A stretch of 64,000 nucleotides of DNA. Source: Alopecurus myosuroides (Eukaryota; Streptophyta; Magnoliopsida; Poales; Poaceae). Shown in pieces: positions 43,913 through 53,701 of this stretch (position 1 is its first letter; the number at the start of each line of letters is the position of its first letter). Below the pieces are notes generated by a model, which made no database searches, was not told where the DNA came from, and saw only the letters and a list, made by a program, of their open reading frames with translations. Location: positions 48,233,920 to 48,297,919 of the forward strand of contig CM054063.1 in NCBI GenBank assembly GCA_028641055.1. The letters run 5' to 3'. The position numbers were made by a program, and so were the translations under genes.

Positions 43913-44952
43913 GGGTCCTCTGGCTCACAAAGTGTTGAGCTAGGGTTTTGATCCAACGGTTAAGAAACATCCCAACGGCTCACAACAGCTCGAAAGAAAC
44001 ACACCGTAGCCCTGATCGAACGGCTCACAACAGCTGGAAAGAAACACACCCCGGATCCAACGACTCACAAGCGGTTGAAATAAACACACGATCCGTGTGA
44101 TTCTATCTGATTGGTCCAAACGAAACCCTAACCCATTTAGTCCCGGTTGGTGTCCCCAACCGGTACTAAAGGGACGATCCGTTTCTATTTGTCTTCTTGT
44201 CTTTCTTCTGATTGCGCCGTAACTATGGAACATCTTCATCATTTAACTGAATGCTAGGATCATCTTTGACTTTGAAGGGAGGAATTTCATCAAATTTAAA
44301 GTAATCTGATCAATTACCCCAGGCGCACATTGCACACCATGCGCCTGTGGTATAGCTCTTAGCCCAGGCGCATATTCTGTCTATGCGCCTGCGGTAATGT
44401 TACCCCAGGCGCATATTGTAGTCTATGCGCCTGTGGTAAGTTAGGGTGGGTAATGAGTAAGGCAACGAGAAGTGAGAGCGCAAGTGATACATCGAGCATA
44501 TATATCGTGGATACATATATATAGATTGATTTAGCGAGATACCATACATGTAGATTGATTTAGCGCGTTTGGTATACTAGCCCGCTGGTACTTTGTTTCT
44601 CACTTTTAAAAAGTACATACATATATTGCGAGTATTTTCCTCTGTCAACCTTTCATCACAATCTTACGCTTGCCTTTCTTGGTTGATGTTGAATACGTGA
44701 CTGCCATACCGTGACTTCTTCTGTCTGCCTCTGTGACAACCGGTCGTCACAATCTTACTCTTGCCTTTCTTGGTACCGGTTGCGGTTAACAACCGGTGCT
44801 AAAGGGTCTTTAGCACCGGTTGTTAACGGCAAACCGGTTGTTAACGGCAACCGTTGCGAAAGGGTCTTTAGCACCGGTTGTTAACGGCAACCGGTCCTAA
44901 AGGCCTGTACAGGGGGGCGCACATTTCTTTTTCTTCTTCTTTCTGTTTCCAA

Positions 44953-45430
44953 AGGGGGGTGTAGAACAAAACAAACGGTATCGCCATCACACAGCCCAAC
45001 CGTGGCTACTGGGTGCATATATATATGCATACCAAATGCACGGCTGGACGTATGACGGCGAATCCGGATGTTTTGTATTTGCTCGATGAACTGAGTATAT
45101 GATGTATCAAACCTTAAGGGGGGTGTGGAACAAAACAGACGGTATCGCCATCATACAGCCCGACCGTGGCTACTGGGTGCATATATGCATACCAAATGCA
45201 CGGCCGGACGTATGATGGCGAATCCGGATGTTTTGTATTTGCTCGATGAACTGAGTATATGATGTATCAAACCTTAAAGGAGGGTGTAGAACAAAACAAA
45301 CGGTATCGCCAGTATACAACCCCGCAGTGGCTACTGAGTGCATATATGCATACCAAATGCACCGCGGGGCGTATGCTGGCGAATCCGGATGTTTTGTATT
45401 TGGGAGATGAACTGAACGGTGTATGAAGCT
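44953..45430. repeat. Three tandem ~160-bp units, each with a hairpin
   Basis: Units start near 44953, 45115 and 45275. Each has an imperfect stem of about 22 bp and a roughly 32-bp loop: 44982-45060, 45146-45220 and 45307-45381. Arms are of the form cgccatcatac...cgtg and cacgg...gtatgatggcg. The loop holds tgcatatatgcata, itself a palindrome. Part of the unit (gtggctactgggtgcatatat) equals the AP2 promoter at 43891-43911. Confidence 0.8.
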
Positions 45431-45469
45431 GGGCTATATATAGGGTCCTCTGGCTCACAAAGTGTTGAG

Positions 45470-48400
45470 CTAGGGTTTTGATCCAACGGTTAAGAAACAT
45501 CTCATCCAACAGCTCGAAAGAAACACACCGTAGCCCTGATCGAACGGCTCACAACAGCTGGAAAGAAACACACCCCGGATCCAACGACTCACAAGCGGTT
45601 GAAACAAACACACGATCCGTGTGATTCTATCTGATTGGTCCAAACGAAACCCTAACCCATTTAGTCCCGGTTGGTGTCCCCAACCGGTACTAAAGGGACG
45701 ATCGTTTCTATTTTTCTTCTTGCCTTTCTTCTGATTGCGCCGTAACCATGGAACATCTTCATCATTTAACTGAATGCTAGGATCATCTTTGACTTTGAAG
45801 GGAGGAATTTCATCAAATTTAATGTAATCTTCTGACATGTCTGTCTTGTCCTCGACTCCCACGATGTTTCTTTTCCCTGAAAGAACTATGTGACGCCTTG
45901 GCTCATCGTCTGATGTATTCGTTTCTTTATCTTTTGTTTTTCTCGGTCTGCTAGACATGTCCTTCACATAGAAAACCTGAGCCACATCATTGGCTAGGAC
46001 GAATTGATCATTGTCGTACCCAAGATTCTTCTGATCCACTGTTGTCATTCCGTACTTCGGGTCTACCTTCACGCCTGACAGGTTGAACCATTTGCACCAG
46101 AACAAAGGGACCTTAAAGGAAGGTCCGTAGTCAAGTTCCCATATCTGCTCTATGTAACCATAGTATGTGACCCTTTGCCCGTTGTCGTCTTTTGCATCAA
46201 ACCGGACGCCACTGTTTTGGTTGGTGCTCTTTTTATCTTGTTCTGCCGTGTAAAATATGTTACCATTTATCTCGTACCCTTTAAAGGTCAATACAGTCGA
46301 AGATGGTTGCTTGGCCAACAAGTATAGCTCATCTTCAACAATGTTGTCATTAATCAGACGTCTTTGCAACCAACCTCCGAAAGTCTTCGCGTGTTCTTTA
46401 GCAATGAAATCTTCAGGTTGCTCCGGATATTCCGAGCGTAAAATATCCGTGTGTTCCTGGATATATGGAGCCGCCAAGCTGGAATTAACTAGAACTGTGT
46501 AGTGTGCTTGACTGAAAGATTGCTCGTCCATACATGTTGTTGATTTTCTTTCCTAGCGTGCCTTTTCCACGCAGTCTCCCCTCATGGCGCGACTGAGGAA
46601 CCCCGATCGGGTTCAGGTCAGGAATAAAGTCAACACAAAACTCAATGACCTCCTCTGTTCCATAGCCCTTGACCATGCTTCCTTCTGGTCTAGCACGGTT
46701 TCTAACATAATTCTTCAAGACTCCCATGAACCTCTCAAAGGGGAACATATTGTGTAAGAATACAGGACCGAGAACGGAAATCTCTTGGACTAGGTGAACT
46801 ATGAGGTGCGTCATAATATTGAAAAAGGTTGGTGGGAACACCAACTCGAAGCTGACAAGACATTGGACCACGTCCTTCTGTAAACTTGGTAGAGTTGCTG
46901 GATCGATTGCCTTCTGAGAAATTGCGTTGAGGAATGCACATAGCTTCACAATGGGTACTCGCACGTTTTCTGGTAGAAGCCCCCTCAATGCAATCGGAAG
47001 TAACTGGGTCATGATCACGTGGCAGTCATGAGACTTAAGGTTTTGGAACTTTTTCTCTTCCAGGTTTAGTATTCCTTTTATGTTCGACGAGTAGCCAGAC
47101 GGGACCTTGATACTACTCAGGACTTGGAAAAAGATCTCCTTCTCTTCCTTGGTAAGAGCGTAGATGGCAGGACCTTTGAAATTCTCTGGATTCATCAGGT
47201 CGTCTCGTTCGTGCATACGTTGGTGGTGCAGCCGTGCTTTTGGTGTATCTCTTGACTTCTTCCCATGCACGCCCAATAAGTTTAGCAGGTTCACGCAAAT
47301 ATTTTTCGTCACGTGCATCACGTCGATCGTAGAGCGAACCTCTAGGAATTTCCAATAGGGTAGTTCCCAGAATATAGATTTCTTCTTCCACATGGCTACG
47401 TGGTTGTCAGCGTCATTTGGAACAGATTGTGCGCCAGGACCCTTTCCAAAGATTACTTTTATATCTTTGACCATGTCATATATATCAGTACCTTTAGGGA
47501 GGGTTGGCTTCCTCCGTGTATCTGCCTCGCCTTTGAAATGCTTTCCTTTCTTTCTTACGGGATGCCTGTCTGGAAGAAATCGACGATGCCCCGGGTACAC
47601 ATTCTTGCCTATATGTATACTTTCTGTCTCGCCTAAACAGTGTGTGCATGCGCTGTATCCCTTGTTTGACTGTCCTGAGATGTTACTAAGAGCGGGCCAA
47701 TCATTGATGGTAACAAACAGCAACCCTCGTAGGTCAAATTCCTCTTGTTTGTACTCGTCCCACACACGTACACCTTCGTCAGCCCACAACTCTAAAAGTT
47801 CATCAACCAGTGGCCTCAGGTACACATCAATGTTGTTGCCGGGTTGCGACGGGCCTGGGATAAGCACTGGCATCATAATGAACTTACGCTTCATGCATAA
47901 CCAAGGAGGAAGGTTATAGATACATAGAGTCACGGGCCAGGTGCTATGACTGCTACTCTGCTCCCCAAATGGATTCAGGCCATCTGTACTCAGACCAAAC
48001 CTTAAGTTTCTTGCGTCACGTGCAAAGTCCTCGTACTTATCGTCGATGTTTCTCCACTGCGACCCATCAGCGGGGTGTCTCAGCATATCGTCTTCCTTAC
48101 GGTCTTCTTTGTGCCATCGCAACAACTTGGCATGCTCTTTGTTTCGGAACAAACGTTTCAACCGTGGTATTATAGGAGCATGCCACATCACCTTGGCAGG
48201 AACCCTCTTCCTGGGACGATCGTCGCCCTCAACATCACCAGGGTCATCTCGCCTGATCTTATACCGAAATGCACCGCATACCGGGCAGGCATTTAAATTC
48301 TCGTGCTGGCCGCGGTAGAGGATGCAGTCATTGATGCATGCATGTATCTTATGCACTTCCAATCCTAGAGGGCAGACAACCTTCTTTGCTTCGTATGTAC

Positions 48401-49013
48401 TGCAGGGCAGCACGTTATTTCTTGGAAGCATCTTCTTCATTATTTTCAGCAGGTTTTCAAATCCCTTGTCAGATAATCCATTCTCTGCCTTCCATTGCAG
48501 CAATTCAAGGGTGGTGCCCAGTTTTTTCTGGCCATCTTCGCAAGTTGGGTACAACAATTTTTTGTGGTCTTCTAACATGCGCTCCAACTTCAACCTCTCG
48601 TTTTCACTTGCGCAGTTTATCTGTTCTTCACGAATGACCTGACGAAGATCATCATCAGACTCATCAACAATGTCCTCAAGTTCAGGCTCATCTTCCCCCA
48701 TTTCAGTATCACCGTGTTCATCGAACATAGGATACTCATCATTATCCTCTTCTTCTTCATTGTCTTCCATTATAACCCCTCTTTCTCCGTGCTTGGTCCA
48801 ACAAAAATAACTGGGCATGAAGCCTTCTTGCAACAGGTGGGTGTGTATGGTTCTTGAGCTAGGGAAATTCCTCTTATTCTGGCATTTTTTACATGGACAA
48901 AAAATAAATCCATTCTGCCTGTTTTTCTCAGCCACATTGAGAAAACTATGCATGCCATTAAGGAATTCGGGACGACGTCGATCACTGTACATCCATTGCC
49001 GGTTCATCTGCAT
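45470..49013 (-). CDS. CACTA B transposase (TNP2 type), one frameshift
   Basis: The first frame (49013-46485, 842 codons) contains the transposase-associated domain (MYSDRRRPEFLNGMHSF, CPCKKC), the TNP2 catalytic region (GLSTDGLNPFG, STWPVTLCIYNLPPWL, SACTHC, IDVMHVTKN) and the DUF4218 block (FNIMTHLIVHLV, GPVFLHNMFPFERF). At the AAAA run 46544-46547 the homologous sequence moves to the next frame, 46531-45470, which has SFSQAHYTVL and the DUF4216 block (IEQIWELDYG, VPLFWCKWF). The enzyme cuts at CACTA termini and joins the transposon to a new site. One extra base is the only break, so it may be a very recent mutation or a sequencing error. The C-terminal 60 or so codons run into subterminal-type repeat and are probably not native. 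Confidence 0.85.
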
Positions 49014-49181
49014 TATATAAATTTATCAACAACCATTATATATGCTAAATCATCATGACTAAATTAGTTAATTAATACAAAAAGTTCATCACACGTTAAT
49101 ACCAAACTAGCGTATAGTGACCATATATACATATATAGTTCTCAGAAAAATACACACTGAAACCATCCATAAAAATTCTCT

Positions 49182-49653
49182 CTAATTAATGCATTTAAAA
49201 ACAACAACAAATGCGATCAAAATCGCAACAAAGGTAACAATTGACCCGACGACATAATGATACCAAGCCTCTTTACTAATTGCATATTTCCTAATCTTTC
49301 TAATCTTCAGGCGCATTGCGTCCATCTCGCTCTTGTGACTATCGATGACACCGGCAAGAACCTTTTCCAAGGTCATCTTCTCTCTTTCAGTTTTTTCCAA
49401 CCTTTCTTCAGTTTTTTTCAATCTTTCTTTCAAGCCAATATTTTCTTGTTCAACTAAGTATAACTTCTCAACAATAGGGTCGACTGGCATTTCCGGTTCC
49501 ACTACCTCCTATATAAAAATATCTATGTCAAGTTGGTCGGCGTAAGTAATTGTCGTATAATCAGGAAATGAAAATATGTAGTGAAAAAAGATAATATACC
49601 ACATCCGAATCATAGACTGGACGAGGGCCAACGGGGACGGATATCAAAACCAT
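49182..49653 (-). CDS. Coiled-coil tail-anchored protein of CACTA B
   Basis: Two exons, 49653-49600 (18 codons, donor GTG|GTATAT) and 49508-49182 (acceptor ATATAG), encode 126 residues. The middle is a Leu/Glu/Lys coiled coil (VEQENIGLKERLKKTEERL), followed by KIRKIRKYAISKEAWYHY and a hydrophobic C-terminal segment (VGSIVTFVAILIAFVVVF), which ends the protein. That layout fits a tail-anchored membrane protein with its coiled coil in the cytosol or nucleus. It lies between the right terminus and the transposase, on the same strand, so it may share the transposase promoter. I do not know its function. Its regular codon structure and clean splice sites support it as a gene. Confidence 0.7.
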
Positions 49654-50139
49654 GGCTCTAGAAAATTATATACAAGTAAATACGTAAATCATACAAATCA
49701 AAATTTGTTTTGGTAAATAAAAACAATAGGCTCACCAAGGTTGTGTCGGTGATGGGGCGATTGACGGTAGTACTGAGTAAGGGGACAAGGCGCGCGACAC
49801 TAAAAAAAGCACAAATCATAATTAATTTTGAGCTCAAATTGCATCAATTTGTATACATAACAAAATGAATAACAAATTCTAGCTTAGCTAGGCATTTCAT
49901 CAAACACCTAGCTAGCACAACAAAAATGAAATGAGCAAGAAAACGAGCAAAACCTGCAATGCCGGAAGAGGGAACGTTGATGCTAACCGTAGAACCGATG
50001 GGTACCAACAATCTTGACAAATGGTGGAGAAAATGGGGATGGATTAGACCTCACAAGAGGAAGAAGAGAGCAAAAATGGAGTTGAGCTCGAGCTGGAAAA
50101 AATGAGCTGAGCTCGGGGTGGTATGTAGGGTTTAGGGGA

Positions 50140-50456
50140 GGGATTTAGGACCGGTTTGTGTTACAAACCGGTTCTAAAGGTTATGACAGCGGGACCCGCA
50201 GTGGCTGCAAAAAATGAGAAAACCTGTAGAACCGGTTTGTGATACAACCCGGTTCTAAAGGTTCTGCCCCTGGGCCCCCCTCCCTGCAGCAAATGGCCCG
50301 CAAGTCCTTTAGGACCGGTTTGTGTTACAAACCGGTCCTAAAGGCCTTGCGGGCATTTTGCTGCATGGGTGGGGCCCAGGGACAGACCCTTCTGAACCGG
50401 TTTGTATCACATCCGGTTCCATTGGGCTTGGCTCAATGCCCTGTTTTCTACTAGTG
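50140..50456. repeat. Right terminus and subterminal repeats of CACTA B
   Basis: Repeated foldback units (aggaccggtttgtgttacaaaccggtcctaaagg) and a larger inverted repeat around gcagcaaatggcccgcaag end in ccctgttttctactagtg. From 49654 to 50139 I see no gene; this should contain the element's promoter region. Confidence 0.88.
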
Positions 50457-53400
50457 TGGGGTTACCTCGCCCCAGGCCGATCACATCGACAGGCGGGCTC
50501 GGACATGGATCATCGGCTCCACAACCCCTCGACTGCAACAACCATGCAGGCATAGCCAAAACTGTATAACAATGAGCTCGAAACCAACAACCGATCAAAG
50601 CAGCACTCTAGACATGAAATTTGTATTAAACAGGTGTTACTAGAGTATAGCTTACAAGCAGAGGTCACACGACCCAACATTACATCAGACAACGAAAGGC
50701 AATTATGTTGCTAAACAACAAGAACCAAAAAGGCCTAAGAGGCCGCAACATAAGGCGACGTCCCAGCCCACAGATTCCAGGCTGCCACCTGGGAACCCCG
50801 AACTACTCGTCGATGTCCACGCTGACTCATCACTGATGTGAGATCTTCACCTGAACCAAATTAAGCAAACCTGAGTACGGGATGTACTCAACAAGACTTA
50901 ATTAACCTATTATATATCTGCTAGCTTTATAAAGGGTTTTATGAAGGCTGATTTGCGTAAAGCAATCTTTGTTTTGCAAGTTGAGGGAGGAATAGCACGT
51001 CTTGTAGAGGGTTTTCAAAACAGATGAGAAAGGACTCAACTCTTGTAGATCATCATCTTTCATCCTCCAACATCATTCCCAGCACCTCACATGCTACAAG
51101 GATCACCCCTCCCGGCATCTCCGGGGAGGCACCCTTCATCTACTTCCTCCATGCATTGTCAACATATTTTACGTCACGTTCAAGTTATCTATGACCTCGT
51201 GGCTTTCACCAAGTCGTCCTTAACCGTGGACACGGCTTTCCGAAAGATTTATCCCTGCAGGGTGGTACACTTTACCCACACGTACCATCCGACTCTTAAC
51301 GCCACATGTACGCTCGTCCATGGAGCGCGGCAGAGGGTGGTTGGCCACGACCTTTACCTTGTCGAGCCCTATCCATGAGTCAACCCAAACAGGGCCACCC
51401 CGTCAACAGGGAGTTGGCCACCTCCTGACGGCACCTGTTCTGTGAGTCGGGAACAAGATCCGTGTACGTCCATCACTTGTCCCGGTCACGCCCTAAACAC
51501 CTCCAATAGGTTTTTGACTCACACGCAGATGGAAATCCCAAACTACGTGACTCACGGATAGAACCAAACAAGTTAGTTAGTCGAGCGCGGTCTGTTAGGC
51601 CCCGCGTGTGGTTGCACGCTCAGTCTTGGTTTCCACGGCGAGACCTTACTCTTAGGGTTGGCAAGTACAGGACCAAGAACCACTTCCCAAGTGGCCTCCC
51701 GTCCTCGCCTTAGTCAAGTTAACCACACAGTGCTCATCTCACCACGTCATCATATCATACGAAGTTATCGCAACTCTGATTCATCAACCGGATGGAGCAG
51801 AGGTAACAAACATGTAAAGCTAAGCGAAGCAGATATGAGGCTCTGGCGATGCGCACAAGCAATTCTATGGCGGCTAGGAGTAGTGGATCAGGATATCGAG
51901 GCAATGCAGTATATAGGTGAACTATATCTACTAGCATCAAATACTTTGGAATCGAATGCAAAGTACGAGATCAAATGTTGTTCGAAAGCATATATGAGCA
52001 GATAAGAGGTTATGCTTGCCTTGGTTATAAGAAAACCAGATAAAGATCTTCTGGAATAAGTGCTTGACTTGTCGGTTAAGATCAAGTATTCGCCATGGGG
52101 TTGTTGGCCTTCTCTTCGGAGTCACGTTCTACCGAGGGAGAAATAACACCGAAAGAGAAATAACAATCAACACATGGCATCGATGCAATGCACAATATGT
52201 ATGCATGAGCAGATTAATTCACTGAAATAAAGTCCTAAGCATGATCGTTGGGTTGCTAGGGTTCATATGTCAGTTAAGAAGTTTTACTGAAATTTGCCCG
52301 AAATAGACCCCGGAGGGGGTTTCGGGCGATTCTGGAAGTGAGTACAATTTTAAAAGCTCAAATAAGTTTGAAAACATCATAGACATGTTGCATCTGTTAT
52401 TTTGAGCAATTTGGTATATAACTTTTAATTTTCTATTTTTATTGAATAAAAACTTATTTTCTATTTTTAAATGATTAAACAACATTAAAATAATACTCAT
52501 TTTTCAACTTGATCAAACATGTATGGAAATAGCATAGTTGGGTAGAGTTTATTTTTCTGAACAAAACCATACCTTACTTTTATTTTTCTGACTTATATTT
52601 TGGAAGATATTAAGTAAACAATTTTATTCCTTTTTTCTAGAAATAATAAACAGAGGGTTATGATGTCAGCAGGGCGTCACTGTGACATCACCCAGGGATG
52701 AACTTCTCTGATTCAAACAAATTCGAAGCAATCGATGGCTAAACTCCGAAATTGGTTTGTGGCCTAGGTGGAGAAGGTTAAGGTGAACGTGGGGGGTGGC
52801 GGAGAACGACCAAATGGTCGCCGGAACTTCACCGTCGAGCTTCCGCGCGGCGGCGGAAGGTGGAGCTCGACGGCACCGAGCTGGGGAGAGGGAGGAGACT
52901 GGGTGAGGGCACCGGAGCACAGAGGAGCTCACCGCGGTCGTGATGGAATGGGCGGGGAGGCGAGGAGCGGCCGGAATCGTCGCCGGCGTCCGGGCATCCG
53001 CGGCGGCAGTGGAGAAACCGGCGGCGGAATTCACATGACTTCGGGCCTTCCCGGCTTGTGCAGATGGGCGTGGAGGGGCAGGAGGACACGGCGAGGCCGG
53101 TGGTCGTCACGGTGGGGCTGGCCGTGGCCGGAGGCGGCGGCGCCATGACGGCCATCCCGAGCTAGGGTTTGGTTTCGGCAAAAGGGACAGAGAGCGGGAG
53201 GGAGGGCGCGAGTAGGGAGGCGAAGGAGGAGTGCTGGGTGGGTCTCTTCTCGCCCTTATCCACACACGAGGCCGAGCAGGACGTGGCAATCGACGCCGGC
53301 GGTGCCTCCACGCAGCTGTCCTTCTGTCAAAGGAAGAAGATGACGGTTTTGCACAACACCCCCTGGAAGTTTTGGAAAACAACAAGAGGTTCTTTTCTCT

Positions 53401-53701
53401 ATTAAAACATGACATAAAACAAACTTTTGAGGGCCTTTTTGAAAGGATAAAATTTGGCAAAAGTAGGATTTGGAAAGCTTATGAAATTTCCAATCTTGCC
53501 ATATTTTTGTTTTGTGAAATTGAATTACTTTTCAGTACAAAATTTTGGAACCCCTTTTAAGTACTTTTTGAGGGATTTTTGTCAAACCATTTGAATTCAC
53601 AATTTAAATTGGTTAAAACATGATTTGAATTTTTGTTTCATGCATGTATGAGATGAACACACACCACACCCCCTAATGTATCAAAAAATTGGGGTGTTAC
53701 A
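50457..53701 (-). repeat. Left LTR of the LARD-like element, inner 3.2 kb
   Basis: Matches 57763-61006. On the minus strand it begins TGTAACACCCC at 53701. A GC-rich module at about 52740-53330 carries, on the minus strand, a CT-rich leader and a 108-codon frame (53155-52829) starting after AAACCCTAGCTCGGG. The frame is also open in the other LTR but resembles no family I know. Confidence 0.93.

Larger units (their letters stand above)
42880..45815. repeat. Imperfect tandem duplication inside CACTA B
   Basis: Blocks 42880-43110 and 44310-44560 match (ccccaggcgcat repeats, then gtaagttagggtgggtaatgagtaagg and agattgatttagcgagatacc). Blocks 43905-44275 and 45433-45815 also match, and the left one includes a piece of the transposase 3' coding region. 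The middles differ: the first holds the AP2 gene, the second the hairpin array plus a fragment like the CACTA A transposase 3' end (compare 44640-44740 with 35205-35290). Confidence 0.8.
35838..50456 (-). mobile_element. CACTA (En/Spm) transposon B with cargo genes
   Basis: 14,619 bp. The left end is CACTGGTGGAGAACAGG and the right end, reversed, is CACTAGTAGAAAACAGGGC. The 3-bp duplication TGG flanks it (35835-35837 and 50457-50459), and the sister LTR at about 57763-57767 has the uninterrupted site. Minus-strand gene order from the right end: tail-anchored protein, TNP2 transposase, hairpin array, AP2-domain protein, a small ORF, and the Ptta/Ulp1 protein; the exonuclease gene is on the plus strand. 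It inserted after the LARD-like element and is the youngest event that can be ordered here. One frameshift in the transposase is the only break I see in the transposition genes. Confidence 0.93.

Noticed and set aside
44953..45430. CRISPR-like array
   Set aside because: Units are about 160 bp, not short repeats with unique spacers, and the genome is a plant.
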